Assembly (NCBI RefSeq): GCF_016804325.1
Contig: NZ_CP043627.1
Coordinates: forward strand, 2,617,001-2,681,000
Source of the DNA: Methylobacterium aquaticum
Lineage (GTDB): Bacteria; Pseudomonadota; Alphaproteobacteria; Rhizobiales; Beijerinckiaceae
DNA length: 64,000 nucleotides
Reading direction: 5' to 3'
The translations under genes were made by a program, and so were the position numbers. Position 1 is the stretch's first letter. Each line of letters opens with the position of its first letter. The notes under the pieces were generated by a model. That model did no database searches and was not told the DNA's origin. It was given only the letters and a program-made list of their open reading frames with translations. Positions 17,412 through 26,000 of the stretch are shown here, one piece after another.

Positions 17412-18319
17412 GGGCACGGTTTCGCGACGCCCTGCGGTCCTCGCGCCTGCCGGCCTTGCCGCTGCTCTGGCTCGTCGCATTCTTCGGCCTGCCGTTCCTG
17501 GTCGTCGTCAAGATCAGCCTGTCGGACCCGGCTACCGCCCTGCCGCCCTATACCCCGGTGCTCGACTGGGATGCCGGCCTCGCCGGGTGGGCCGACGTGC
17601 TCGCCGCCCTCGACTTCGAGAATTACCGCACGCTGATCGCCGACCCGCTTTATCTCGATGCGGGCCTGACCTCGCTGACCGTGGCTTTCGGCGCCACCCT
17701 GCTCCTGATCCTCGTCGGCTACCCGATCGCCTACGCGATGGCGCGGGCGCCGAAGGCCTGGCAGCCGCTCCTCGTCGCCCTGATGGTGATCCCGTTCTGG
17801 ACCAGCTTCCTGATCCGGGTCTATGCCTGGATCGCGATCCTGAAGGCCGACGGGCTGCTCAACCAGGCGCTGATGGCGCTCGGGCTGATTGCGAGACCGA
17901 TCGAGATCCTCAACACCCCGGCGGCGGTGATGATCGGGGTGGTCTATGCCTACCTGCCGTTCATGGTGCTGCCGCTCTACGCGGTGCTCGAACGGCTCGA
18001 CCGCGGGCTGATCGAGGCCGCCCGCGACCTCGGGGCGAGCCGGCTTGCCGCCTTCCGCACCGTGACCCTGCCGCTGTCGTGGCCCGGCCTCGTCGCCGGG
18101 GCGCTGCTGTGCTTCATCCCGATCACCGGCGAGTTCATCATCCCGGATCTCCTCGGCGGGCCGGACACCTTGATGCTCGGGCGGGTCCTGTGGAGCGAGT
18201 TCTTCTCCAACCGCGACTGGCCGCTCGCCTCCGCGGTGGCGGTAGTACTCCTCGTCATCGTCGCCGGCCCGGTGGTGCTGTTTCGCGAGGCCGAGGCCCG
18301 CCGGCTGGAGCGGCCGTAA
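17408..18319 (+). CDS. ABC transporter permease, PotB/PotH type
   Basis: The 303-aa inner-membrane protein has six predicted transmembrane segments and the EAA coupling loop near EAARDLGASRLAAFRTVTLPLSWPG. The VIPFWTSFLIRVYAWIAIL stretch is characteristic of PotB/PotH permeases. It starts inside the potA-like stop codon (ATGA) and is followed by the second permease after a single base, a tight operon in which the two permeases form the channel heterodimer. Confidence 0.92.
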   Translation: MRARFRDALRSSRLPALPLLWLVAFFGLPFLVVVKISLSDPATALPPYTPVLDWDAGLAGWADVLAALDFENYRTLIADPLYLDAGLTSLTVAFGATLLLILVGYPIAYAMARAPKAWQPLLVALMVIPFWTSFLIRVYAWIAILKADGLLNQALMALGLIARPIEILNTPAAVMIGVVYAYLPFMVLPLYAVLERLDRGLIEAARDLGASRLAAFRTVTLPLSWPGLVAGALLCFIPITGEFIIPDLLGGPDTLMLGRVLWSEFFSNRDWPLASAVAVVLLVIVAGPVVLFREAEARRLERP

Positions 18320-18320
18320 C

Positions 18321-19100
18321 ATGCACCGCCCCCATCCGCTCGCCTGGGCCGCCTTGGGTCTGGGGCTGGCCTTCCTGTACGGGCCGATCCTGGTCCTCGT
18401 CGTCTACTCGTTCAACGCGTCGCGCTTGGTCACGGTCTGGGCCGGGTTCTCGACGCAATGGTATGCCGGCCTCCTCGACAACGGCCCGTTGGTCGAGTCC
18501 GCCCTCGTCACCCTCAAGGTGGCTCTCGCCTCGGCGAGCCTCGCGACCGTGCTCGGCACGCTCGCGGCCCTGGCCCTGGACGGGCGCCGGCGCTTCCCCG
18601 GCCGGCCGCTCCTCACCGGGCTCGTCTACGCCCCGATGGTGATGCCGGAGGTGATCACCGGCCTGTCGCTGCTGCTGCTCTTCGTGGGCTTGGGCGTTCC
18701 GCGCGGCGTCTGGACCATCGTGATCGCGCACGCGACCTTCACGCTCTGCTTCGTCGCCGTCGTGGTCCAGGCCCGGCTGCGCCACCTCGACCGCTCGCTG
18801 CTCGAGGCCGCCTCCGATCTCGGCGCCGCGCCCGTCACGGTGTTCCGCACCGTGACCCTGCCGCTGATCGCGCCCGCGGTCGTCGCGGGTTTCCTCCTGG
18901 CCTTCACCCTGTCGATGGACGACCTCGTGATCGCGAGCTTCGTCTCGGGGCCCGGCGCCACCACCCTGCCGATGCGCCTCTACAGCCAGGTCCGCCTCGG
19001 CGTGACCCCGGAGATCAACGCGATCTCGACGCTGCTGATCGGGGCGGTGAGCCTGGCGGTGCTGGGGGCCTCGGTGCTGACGGCGCGGCGGGGGCGTTAG
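18321..19100 (+). CDS. ABC transporter permease, PotC/PotI type
   Basis: The 259-aa permease has six predicted transmembrane helices, the EAASDLGAAPVTVFRTVTLPLIAPA coupling loop and the FTLSMDDLVIASFVSGPG stretch diagnostic of PotC/PotI. It is the last gene of the three-gene operon and converges with a small DUF1902-type gene, the two reading frames overlapping by 4 bp. Confidence 0.93.
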   Translation: MHRPHPLAWAALGLGLAFLYGPILVLVVYSFNASRLVTVWAGFSTQWYAGLLDNGPLVESALVTLKVALASASLATVLGTLAALALDGRRRFPGRPLLTGLVYAPMVMPEVITGLSLLLLFVGLGVPRGVWTIVIAHATFTLCFVAVVVQARLRHLDRSLLEAASDLGAAPVTVFRTVTLPLIAPAVVAGFLLAFTLSMDDLVIASFVSGPGATTLPMRLYSQVRLGVTPEINAISTLLIGAVSLAVLGASVLTARRGR

Positions 19101-19285
19101 CCGATCACGATCCCGACCGGGACGGGACCGCCCTCGTCGCGCAGATCCGCCACGATGACAGGCAGGCGGGCGATCAGGGCGTCCGCGGTCGCCGCCTCGG
19201 CCCCGAGGCCCGGCCCGTCGCTTTCTTCGACGGACCAGACGTCCGCTGCGGGGTCGCGGGCGATCCGGATGGTCGGCGCGGACAT
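19097..19285 (-). CDS. small DUF1902/HicB-like protein
   Basis: The 62-aa protein matches the partial HicB-like fold named DUF1902: an N-terminal strand (PTIRIARDPAADVWSVEESD), a GLGAEAATADALIARLP helix and a C-terminal strand. Such proteins resemble the antitoxin half of HicAB but often stand alone. No HicA-like partner is visible beside it, although a Phd-VapC pair lies close by on the other strand. Confidence 0.65.
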   Translation of the reverse strand: MSAPTIRIARDPAADVWSVEESDGPGLGAEAATADALIARLPVIVADLRDEGGPVPVGIVIG

Positions 19286-19462
19286 GGAGCGATCCTGGAC
19301 TGTCGGGGACCATCGTCATGGATGGCGACACGGTCCGCAACGGCCCACCGGCGGCCCCCGATCCGCACCGGGTCCGAGCAGCAGGCCTATTGAACGAGGC
19401 CACCGCACAGTCCACTCTTCCACCGGTCCACTTTCTTGTCGGCAACGAGTCGGAATAACGTC

Positions 19463-19720
19463 ATGAAGGTTTCCCTCTCGGAAGCAGAAGGGCAGTTGGC
19501 CGACCTCGTGCGGCGGGCAGAGACCGGCGACGAGGTGATTCTCACCCGCCAGGGCCGGGCCGCCGTGCGGCTGGTGCCGGTGAGGGCGCCGCAATCCGTG
19601 GCGGAGCGGGAGCGGATCCTCATGGCCGCCCGAGAGGCCGGTCGTGCCAAGGTGACGCCCGGTCCTTGCGCTGCTCGAAGCCAGGATTTCCTGTACGACG
19701 ATGACGGCCTGCCCGGATGA
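19463..19720 (+). CDS. Phd/YefM-family antitoxin
   Basis: The 85-aa protein shows the N-terminal Phd/YefM fold: MKVSLSEAEGQLADLVRRAETGDEVILTRQGRAAVRLVP. The C-terminal tail, including the [13 protein letters not shown] end, should wrap the toxin. Its stop overlaps the start of the PIN toxin by 4 bp (ATGA), a typical toxin-antitoxin arrangement. The antitoxin-toxin complex usually represses its own promoter, which would lie in the roughly 180 bp upstream. Confidence 0.9.
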   Translation: MKVSLSEAEGQLADLVRRAETGDEVILTRQGRAAVRLVPVRAPQSVAERERILMAAREAGRAKVTPGPCAARSQDFLYDDDGLPG

Positions 19721-20109
19721 TCGTCGTCGACACGTCGGCTCTCATGGCGATCGTTCAGGGCGAGTTGCAGGCTGCAGCCTGCATGACCGTTCTTGCCGAC
19801 GAGTTCGACGTTCTGATCTCGGCGGGAACCTTGGCCGAAGCCCTGATCGTCTCGGAGCGGCGAAATGTCGGCGACACCGTGAGAGCCTTGGTCGATGATC
19901 TCGCCTTCGACGTGATCCCCGTCACGGCAGCCGTGGCCCACGATTGCGCGACGGCCTACGCCCAATGGGGAAAGGGTGTGCATCCGGCCGGCCTGAACTT
20001 GGGCGATTGCTTCGCCTACGCGCTGGCCAGGGCACACGGATGCCCCTTGCTCTTCGTCGGCGACGATTTTTCCCGCACCGACATCGCGAGCGCGCTGCAC
20101 GTGACCTGA
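19717..20109 (+). CDS. vapC: VapC-type PIN-domain ribonuclease toxin
   Basis: The 130-aa PIN-domain protein has the acidic residues expected for Mg2+-dependent RNase activity: D5 in [11 protein letters not shown], a glutamate in TLAEALIV, and aspartates in [12 protein letters not shown] and [10 protein letters not shown]. It is paired with the Phd/YefM antitoxin immediately upstream. VapC toxins cleave specific tRNA or rRNA loops; the target here is unknown. All catalytic positions appear intact, so the pair is probably functional. Confidence 0.9.
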   Translation: MIVVDTSALMAIVQGELQAAACMTVLADEFDVLISAGTLAEALIVSERRNVGDTVRALVDDLAFDVIPVTAAVAHDCATAYAQWGKGVHPAGLNLGDCFAYALARAHGCPLLFVGDDFSRTDIASALHVT

Positions 20110-20179
20110 AAACGGCCCCGATCCTGCAAAGCCCCTCCGGACGGCCCTTCCGCCGCCCACCGGAACCCGGAGCTTCGCC

Positions 20180-21262
20180 ATGGATATCGGCGTGTTCATC
20201 CCGATCGGCAACAACGGCTGGCTGATCTCGGAGGCGGCCCCGCAATACAAGCCGAGCTTTGCCCTCAACAAGGCGATCGTGCAGAAGGCGGAAGGCTACG
20301 GGCTCGATTTCGCCCTCTCGATGATCAAGCTGCACGGGTTCGGCGGCAAGACCGAGTTCTGGGACTACAACCTCGAATCCTTCACCCTGATGGCGGGCCT
20401 CGCGGCGGTGACCGAGCGGATCAGGCTCTTCGCCTCGACCGCGGTGCTGACCCTGCCGCCAGCCCTGGTCGCCCGCATGGCGACCACGATCGAGTCGATC
20501 GCCCCCGGCCGGTTCGGGGTGAACATCGTGTCGGGCTGGCAGAAGGCGGAATATGCGCAGATGGGCCTGTGGCCCGGCGACGATTATTTCGGCTACCGCT
20601 ACGACTACTCCACCGAATACGTCCGGGTGATGAAGGAGCTGTGGGAGACCGGACATTCCGACTTCAAGGGCGAGCACTTCCGGATGGAGGGCTGCATGAT
20701 GAAGCCTGTGCCGTCGAGCCCGATCCCGATCGTCGCCGCTGGCCAGAGCGGGCGGGGCATGGAATTCGCGGCCCAATATGCCGATTACAACTTCGTGCTC
20801 GGCACCGGCCTCAACACCCCGACCGCCTGCGCGCCGACCTGCGCCCGGCTGATCGAGGCGACCGCCAAGACCGGGCGCGACGTCGGCTCCACCGTGCTGA
20901 TGATGGTGATCGCCGACGAGACCGACGCGGCGGCGGAGGCGCGCTGGATGGCCTACCGCCAGGGCGCCGACGTGGCGGCGCTCGCCTGGATGCTCGACCA
21001 GAGCAATCAGGACAAGGCCGCCTCCGCCGATTCGACCGCGACCTGGATGAACCTGCCGGAGGGGGCGGTGAACTTCAACATGGGCACGCTGGTGGGCTCT
21101 TACGCCAAGGTGGCGCGGATGCTCGACGAGGCGGCCACCGTGCCGGGGGTGAAGGGCATCATGCTGACCTTCGACGACTTCCTCGGAGGCCTCGACACCT
21201 TCGGCACCCGGATCCAGCCGCTGATGGCCTGCCGGCAGGATCGTGTGGAGATCGCCGCGTGA
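20180..21262 (+). CDS. rutA: pyrimidine oxygenase RutA-like flavin monooxygenase
   Basis: The 360-aa luciferase-like FMNH2-dependent monooxygenase matches RutA along its length: [17 protein letters not shown] at the start, [38 protein letters not shown] and the late [17 protein letters not shown]. RutA opens the uracil ring using reduced flavin and O2. The following gene, overlapping by 4 bp (GTGA), is an amidase interrupted by an integrative element, instead of the rutB-F genes of Escherichia coli. A flavin reductase partner is not seen in the window. Confidence 0.92.
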   Translation: MDIGVFIPIGNNGWLISEAAPQYKPSFALNKAIVQKAEGYGLDFALSMIKLHGFGGKTEFWDYNLESFTLMAGLAAVTERIRLFASTAVLTLPPALVARMATTIESIAPGRFGVNIVSGWQKAEYAQMGLWPGDDYFGYRYDYSTEYVRVMKELWETGHSDFKGEHFRMEGCMMKPVPSSPIPIVAAGQSGRGMEFAAQYADYNFVLGTGLNTPTACAPTCARLIEATAKTGRDVGSTVLMMVIADETDAAAEARWMAYRQGADVAALAWMLDQSNQDKAASADSTATWMNLPEGAVNFNMGTLVGSYAKVARMLDEAATVPGVKGIMLTFDDFLGGLDTFGTRIQPLMACRQDRVEIAA

Positions 21263-21696
21263 GCGTGTCCGACGCGCTCGTCGCCCGCACCATCCTGGCC
21301 GGCACGGTCGCGCAAGGCGCCCCGGCCCGGGACCTGCCCCCTTCCTGGGACCGGACTGCGCCCGAGCCGGCCTGGGCCGAGCGGCGCCTGCGGCAGGCGG
21401 CCGACACGACCGGGGAGGCGGCACCCGCCGCCCCACCCCTGCCCCCGGTCGAGGACGGGCCGCCGCACGGGCTCGGGATCGGTGCCCTCCAGGCCGCCTA
21501 TGCCGCAGGCACCACCGACCCGGTGGCGCTCCTCGCCGCCTTGACCGAGCGCATCGCCCGCCACCCCTCCGGCCGCGACGCGGTGCTCGCCCCGGTGCCG
21601 GACGCGCGAGCCGCGGCGAAGGAGAGTGCCCGGCGGATCCGGGACGGGCGGGCGCGCCCCCTCGAAGGCGTGCCCTTCGGCATCAAGGACAGCTAA
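21259..21696 (+). pseudogene. amidase-signature enzyme, 5' part, truncated by the integrative element
   Basis: These 145 codons form the N-terminal part of an amidase-signature (AS) enzyme and end at GVPFGIKDS plus a stop supplied by inserted DNA. The conserved GVPFGIKD block contains the catalytic lysine of the Ser-cisSer-Lys triad. The rest of the gene, starting in the same codon, lies at 38093-39243. Joining 21259-21691 to 38093-39243 gives 1584 nt, an exact 527-aa frame. The GTG start overlaps the rutA stop, so the enzyme was probably co-expressed with RutA, possibly to hydrolyse a ureido or amide product. As it stands the gene is broken. Confidence 0.9.
21674..21691. repeat. attL core direct repeat
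   Basis: CCTTCGGCATCAAGGACA is identical to the copy at 38075-38092 and encodes the FGIKD motif of the amidase. The flanking bases differ on both sides, so the shared core is 18 bp. Confidence 0.9.
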
Positions 21697-21890
21697 TCAC
21701 GTAAGTCATTGATTTCATTGGCGCCGATCGGCCACCGCAGGCGCATTTGTATCATGGTTTCGTATCGCGGCGCGAGCTTGCATGATTGGGCCCCCGGGCG
21801 ATGTGTCTGTCATCGAAGAAGCCCTTGGGTGAGGCTGCCACTCGTCGCTGATGCAATGACAGGGACGGGCTAGATGTAGGAGAATAACAG
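21697..21890. other. left end of the element
   Basis: No gene is seen. It contains the left arm-like sites and probably the promoter of the first cargo gene. Confidence 0.4.
21748..21770. promoter_or_regulatory. left arm-type recombinase sites (two, 13-bp period)
   Basis: TGTATCATGGTT is followed 13 bp on by the similar CGTATCGCGG. The same phrase, again doubled with a 13-bp step, occurs in the same orientation at 37995-38019. The extended matching 13-mers (21747-21759 and 38007-38019) each lie exactly 55 bp from their core repeat, as expected for arm sites of a tyrosine integrase. Confidence 0.6.
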
Positions 21891-22256
21891 ATGTCAGCCA
21901 ATATAATTGATTTTTCAGCCTTCCTAAATAAATCAGACACCTCGCAGGAGGAAAATGAATCAGAAATAGAAATTGAGTCTCCTAAAGATATAAGGCAAAT
22001 CGCAAATCTTGCTGCCGGTCTGTCAGATTACATAATGGAGAACAATTGCACGAACGAACAGCTTGACAATATGATTGCACGAGCTTGCCGTTCATGGACA
22101 GAAAGCCAGCGAAAAGATTTGATTGTTATTGCAGAAGTTATGACAAACCACGCAATCAATGTCTTACGCGACGCAAAAGAAATTTTTGAAATAAAAATAT
22201 CAGATAATCTATATCATGTAGAATCAATTTTAGGATCATATAGAAATAAACAGTGA
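21891..22256 (+). CDS. hypothetical protein of the integrative element
   Basis: The 121-aa protein is not recognised. It is AT-rich in codon use, unlike the chromosome, with an acidic serine-rich segment (about residues 16-35) followed by predicted helices. No signal peptide, membrane segment or metal motif is visible. It is the first gene inside the left end and is preceded by a purine-rich stretch (TAGGAGAATAACAG), a good ribosome binding site. The composition indicates a different origin from the flanking rutA locus. Confidence 0.6.
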   Translation: MSANIIDFSAFLNKSDTSQEENESEIEIESPKDIRQIANLAAGLSDYIMENNCTNEQLDNMIARACRSWTESQRKDLIVIAEVMTNHAINVLRDAKEIFEIKISDNLYHVESILGSYRNKQ

Positions 22257-22391
22257 TCAAAATAATGCAATATCTTAAAGCATCACGGATGCATGAGGCG
22301 CGACATTGATCATTGTCGTGGGTGCTCGGTGAGTGAGCCCTTGGCTCGCTTACCCGCTTCCATACCGCAGCAGGGCAGGGAACACGCATTT

Positions 22392-22427
22392 ACGCCGTGA
22401 CGTAGTTACGTAGCTACGTCACGGCGT
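22392..22427. repeat. 14-bp inverted repeat in a gene-free stretch
   Basis: ACGCCGTGACGTAG and its exact complement are separated by 8 nt, themselves made of TACGTAG-like sequence. No T-run follows on either strand, so an operator, origin or recombination site is more likely than a terminator. The surrounding 22257-22610 interval has no convincing gene. Confidence 0.7.
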
Positions 22428-22610
22428 GGATGAGTGGATGCGTACTGATGTGATGGAGCGAGCACGCCGTGATGTACGCGCTACAATGTTGCGCTACTTA
22501 AGCGATTGATTTATAACGCAATTCACCAAGGCGCGACGCCGATGCCCCCTTGGCTACGTCCCCGCCGGGTTGAGCGCGTCGCCTCTTGCGCTCCCCGGCG
22601 GCCTCGCCCG

Positions 22611-22832
22611 TCAGGCGGCGGCCTCATCAACGATCACGGGAGCGAAGAACTCTTCGAACGCCTCCAGAGCGTCGCTCTCAACATCGTATCTCTCGATGAC
22701 GATTCTCGCAGCGGAAATCGCAGCGTTCGCAAATACGATGACCCGGGCCGGATCGGACTTCGCCAGCACCTCGATTTGGTCTTGAAAGTGCAGAACGGCC
22801 TTACGGGCGGCACGATGGGCGGACTTGGACAT
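22611..22832 (-). CDS. small helical protein of the element
   Basis: The 73-aa protein is not recognised. It is predicted to be almost wholly helical, with a basic N-terminus (MSKSAHRAARKAV) and an acidic C-terminus. The start is fixed by a strong ribosome binding site (AGGAAGGAGACC) just ahead of the ATG. It follows the 108-aa gene by 28 bp on the same strand, so the two probably form one transcript read divergently from the XRE regulator. Confidence 0.55.
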   Translation of the reverse strand: MSKSAHRAARKAVLHFQDQIEVLAKSDPARVIVFANAAISAARIVIERYDVESDALEAFEEFFAPVIVDEAAA

Positions 22833-22860
22833 GACGGTCTCCTTCCTGGTGGGTGAGGGG

Positions 22861-23187
22861 TCAGTGGGTGGCGGCTCGCCGGGCGGCATGTGCGGCGGCC
22901 CAAGCGGTCTTCAGGCCGTGCGACATGGCGGTGCGCCAGCATCCACGGGCGAGGCAGCCGTTCAGGACGGCGCGGGCAGACTGGATCGCGTGAACCATGA
23001 TGCGGCGACGATCGAAGCCGCCCGCTACGGTCCAGAGCCCAGCCTTGGTGCCGCTCGCTGCCCTCAGCTTCTCTTCCCTGGCAGCTTGGAGGCTCGCCAG
23101 ATGGGCGCGACGGGCCACCGCCGGTTGGCGATCGGCGGCCATCTCGTGCATTGCCTGAGTCCAGGAGAGTGAGCGGCGGGCTGCCAT
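22861..23187 (-). CDS. small basic protein of the element
   Basis: The 108-aa protein is rich in Ala and Arg (AAREEKLRAASG; AAAHAARRAATH at the end) and is predicted mainly helical. It has no recognised family. It starts 92 bp from the divergent XRE-family gene across a region with two copies of a probable operator. The ribosome binding site (AAAGGGAAAGCCG) is moderate. Position next to a regulator suggests it belongs to a switch or maintenance module, which is inference only. Confidence 0.45.
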   Translation of the reverse strand: MAARRSLSWTQAMHEMAADRQPAVARRAHLASLQAAREEKLRAASGTKAGLWTVAGGFDRRRIMVHAIQSARAVLNGCLARGCWRTAMSHGLKTAWAAAHAARRAATH

Positions 23188-23212
23188 CGGCTTTCCCTTT
23201 CCAGTCTTAACC

Positions 23213-23274
23213 TTCTAAAAAGGAAAGTACCGGACGATGCAGCACCCAGCAAGAGAAACTTTCTAAAAAGGAAA
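23213..23274. promoter_or_regulatory. paired operator-like repeats between divergent genes
   Basis: TTCTAAAAAGGAAA occurs twice as an exact 14-bp direct repeat (23213-23226 and 23261-23274), 48 bp apart. The second copy contains the AGGAAA ribosome binding site of the XRE gene, so binding there would block its own translation or transcription. Confidence 0.65.
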
Positions 23275-23279
23275 CTTAG

Positions 23280-23537
23280 ATGGCTGCCATCGAGCCCGCT
23301 CAGTGCCGCGCCGCCCGTGGGCTTCTCGATTGGACGCAGGCCGATCTAAGCGCCGCTACCGGGCTGAGCGTCGTCACGGTTCGGGCGTTCGAGAAGGGCG
23401 GCGAGATGCGAGAGAGCAATCGCACGCTGCTCCAGCTGGCGTTCGAGAAGGCGGGAGTCGACTTCATCCCCGAGAACGGCGGTGGCGCCGGGGTGAGGAT
23501 GCGGGAGCCGAGATCGACAGGAGCTCAAAACTGTTAG
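23280..23537 (+). CDS. XRE-family helix-turn-helix regulator
   Basis: The 85-aa protein has a Cro/C1-type DNA-binding domain (residues 6-62): the helix-turn-helix is in LDWTQADLSAATGLSVVTVRAFEKG, followed by the stabilising LLQLAFEKAGVDFIPENGGG tail common in single-domain rhizobial regulators. It has no separate effector domain. It is divergent from two small genes, with repeated TTCTAAAAAGGAAA sites between, so it probably represses both directions like a small phage repressor. Confidence 0.85.
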   Translation: MAAIEPAQCRAARGLLDWTQADLSAATGLSVVTVRAFEKGGEMRESNRTLLQLAFEKAGVDFIPENGGGAGVRMREPRSTGAQNC

Positions 23538-23644
23538 GCTGCTTGATTTCCATCACAATAATATTTCAGGGCTCATCATACACTTGCGAGGACTGAATAT
23601 CACGCAACATGGACTTCAATTAGTAATATCTTTATAAATAATTG

Positions 23645-24550
23645 CTATCGTGGCGATATAATTTTGGATATAACTATACTTTTTATTCTCTCAGTTCGAC
23701 TCTTGCGTCGGAAAACAAAACATTTAATATCATTATCGCCGTCAATCTTGTCTTTTGCTGTTGCAGAAAGGCTAGCAACGATTGCGCCGATGTTTTCTGG
23801 ATTTCGAGCAAATTCCGCCAAAGTAAATGCGATAGGGCGTTTTTCGGCCGGAAGATATATACGCCCAGTAAAAGTATTGATATTATAACTGGTTATTCTG
23901 CCGGCAACAATTACCTCTTTCTGGTCAGTTGTAGTGTAAGACATGTAGTCATAGGTATCTCGATCTAGGCTCCCTGTAAGATTTACATCGCCTCCAGGCT
24001 TGCCAACCGATATTGTCGCCTTGCTTGCAGTCTTTGATGCGATGATTGGCCTGTGCATCTTTGCAACAGAACTTTCACATTTCTCTAGTAATGAGTCTAG
24101 TCTAGATTGACTCAAATCAGGAAAATACGGATCTCTCTTTTTTCGCTCACGATAGACTTCTCCAATTGTCTTGTCGTAGTCAACATGAACCCCGACAGTC
24201 TCAGATATAATGTAATCATATATCGATCGGCCAAAATTGCCGACCGGAGTATCTTTATCAGCGGTTCCGACTTGATAAACGGCGCCCGCAAGAGCAGTCA
24301 GCGCGGTACCAAAAACAGCTATATTTGCCGTAAACTTCCAGCTCCCTGGCTGCGCGGGAAGTGCATAAATCCTAGCACCTTTCAATGCAGGCGCCTTGAC
24401 GATAATTTCGTCGTTCAAGATAAAATGTGTTGTAAGAGCAAGATACCTCTGAAATCCAGTCAGAGCATCTGCAACATCGTAAAACTCAATCTCGTTATGA
24501 TCAGCGTTGTGACCCGTATACGAAATACTGAATTGTACAGCTGATGACAT
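23645..24550 (-). CDS. uncharacterised membrane-associated protein
   Basis: The 301-aa protein is AT-rich in codon use. An N-terminal segment (about residues 5-70, predicted strands and helices ending PAQPGSW) is followed by one transmembrane segment (about 73-93), a helical middle (about 120-180) and a strand-rich C-terminal part (about 185-290). The start at MSSAVQF is preferred over one eight codons earlier. I cannot name the family. The layout, a soluble sensor-like domain, one membrane helix and a C-terminal beta domain, resembles accessory or defence proteins on mobile elements, but this is inference. It is transcribed alone. Confidence 0.6.
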   Translation of the reverse strand: MSSAVQFSISYTGHNADHNEIEFYDVADALTGFQRYLALTTHFILNDEIIVKAPALKGARIYALPAQPGSWKFTANIAVFGTALTALAGAVYQVGTADKDTPVGNFGRSIYDYIISETVGVHVDYDKTIGEVYRERKKRDPYFPDLSQSRLDSLLEKCESSVAKMHRPIIASKTASKATISVGKPGGDVNLTGSLDRDTYDYMSYTTTDQKEVIVAGRITSYNINTFTGRIYLPAEKRPIAFTLAEFARNPENIGAIVASLSATAKDKIDGDNDIKCFVFRRKSRTERIKSIVISKIISPR

Positions 24551-24574
24551 TCGCGCAGCTCGTCTGACCCGCAC

Positions 24575-24889
24575 CGGTACGAGCGGCCACGGCTATGCGA
24601 AGACAATCACGCATCAGGCATATGATGCAATGATGGTATCTTATTTTTGGTGTGGATGACTGCGGCAATCTGTGAGGCAGATGCGGAAACGTCAGTGCCG
24701 CCCTCCTGGCCAGCACGGGAATCGTAAGATAAAAAATTTGGCATCTTTGGCACCTATGTCCTGTCGGGCGGGCCGATTCTCGCTTAAGAAGATCGCCGGG
24801 GATCAATGGGCTGCTAACTTTACCTTTGGTCGCAAAAGTCGAACCGGACTTCAGATAATTTTGATCAGCTGACAGGCGAGGAGGGGGAG
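24575..24889. other. intergenic region between divergent accessory genes
   Basis: No convincing gene is seen. It separates the divergent membrane-protein and exported-protein genes and should hold both promoters. Confidence 0.35.
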
Positions 24890-25495
24890 ATGAAGAAGTT
24901 ATTTTGGATTGTGTGTGGCGTTGCTGCCTTAGGCTGGATGTTGGGCGACAATAGCAAGACTAAGAGCGGACCGGGCGGAAGCGTGAGCGCAGTCAGAGCA
25001 CAAGCGACAGCTGTTTCGTTCACTTCTCTGATGCCGCCATCGCAAACTTCTTTTGTCCAAGCAGTGCGGCAAGGCCAAGCTGCCTACCAAGCTGGCGCCA
25101 ATGAGATGGCCAAGGGTGCCGCACGACCGGCACGTGCGCGTGACATTTGCTCGGCGTTTCAGAGTGGCCGGGCCGATCGGTGGGTGGGAACAGTCTACGG
25201 CCTTTCATCGAACAACGATGGCAAAGGCGTTCTCACGATTCACCTTGGAGACGATATTTACGTAAAAACTTGGAATAACTCCTTGTCTGACACGGGATCA
25301 AACACGCTTATCGAACCAAGTTCGCAATTATTCGCCTCTGCAAGCTCTCTCTCAAAAGGGCAACCAGTGGTATTTTCTGGCAGTCTTTTTCGAGATAAAA
25401 CTGATTGTTTTCGCGAGTCAAGCATGACACTTTCCGGATCCTTGCAGGAACCGGAGTTTATAATGAAGTTCACGGACATCGCGCCGATACAGTGA
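24890..25495 (+). CDS. putative exported or membrane-anchored protein
   Basis: The 201-aa protein begins with KK and a hydrophobic segment (LFWIVCGVAALGWMLG, residues 3-18), a signal peptide or membrane anchor; the cysteine is not in a canonical lipobox. A low-complexity linker follows, then a C-terminal domain (about 85-200) with alternating strands (RWVGTVYGL, GVLTIHLGDDIYVKTW, KGQPVVFSGSLF, PEFIMKFTDIAPI) that looks like a small beta-barrel. The ribosome binding site GAGGAGGGGGAG is strong. The family is not recognised; it probably faces the periplasm. Confidence 0.6.
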   Translation: MKKLFWIVCGVAALGWMLGDNSKTKSGPGGSVSAVRAQATAVSFTSLMPPSQTSFVQAVRQGQAAYQAGANEMAKGAARPARARDICSAFQSGRADRWVGTVYGLSSNNDGKGVLTIHLGDDIYVKTWNNSLSDTGSNTLIEPSSQLFASASSLSKGQPVVFSGSLFRDKTDCFRESSMTLSGSLQEPEFIMKFTDIAPIQ

Positions 25496-25556
25496 TGATG
25501 CTTGTTCCTTCAATATAAAAGAATCACATGGTGTAGAATCTAGATAGGGGAAATTT

Positions 25557-25925
25557 ATGGACTTGAAAGATTTCATTGCTGAGACACTGGTTCAAATACA
25601 GGAAGGGGTAGAGCAAGCAATCAAACGGCGGCTCGAAACCCCAGAAGCGTCCGGCGTCATCAATCCTGCGTTCGAAGCGTCCAAGCAATCAGACGCCAAA
25701 GATGTTGAATTTGATGTCGCTGTTACTGTTCAGGACAAGACCTCAGGATCAGCCAAGGCGGGATTAAAGGTTTTCGGGATAGACTTTGGAGGTGACGGAT
25801 CCAAATCAGCCGAGCACAGTACTGTTAGTCGAATAAAATTCAGCATCCCGGTAATACCGCCGACAACGACTGTCGAAAAATCCGACAATACAAAGACACA
25901 GTTAGATAGCTCAGCGATCCTGTAG
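25557..25925 (+). CDS. small protein resembling Trypco2-like / uncharacterised conserved family
   Basis: The 122-aa protein pairs an N-terminal helix (MDLKDFIAETLVQIQEGVEQAI) with a strand-rich part that reads VEFDVAVTVQDK and SRIKFSIPVIPP, a combination I recall from widespread small uncharacterised proteins similar to trypsin-co-occurring domain 2. The assignment is from memory and weak. No signal peptide or membrane segment is present. It is 61 bp behind the exported-protein gene on the same strand, with a GGGG-type ribosome binding site, so the two may be one operon. Confidence 0.5.
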   Translation: MDLKDFIAETLVQIQEGVEQAIKRRLETPEASGVINPAFEASKQSDAKDVEFDVAVTVQDKTSGSAKAGLKVFGIDFGGDGSKSAEHSTVSRIKFSIPVIPPTTTVEKSDNTKTQLDSSAIL

Positions 25926-26000
25926 TCTGTCACGCCGTCCGGGTGAGCATCCGTTGAACCTGGACGGCTGACCACGATCCGCCTTTGACCAGCTAGACCG

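Noticed and set aside
21674..21691. tRNA or tmRNA 3' end as the integration site
   Set aside because: The core lies in an amidase reading frame and no tRNA gene is seen at either end.
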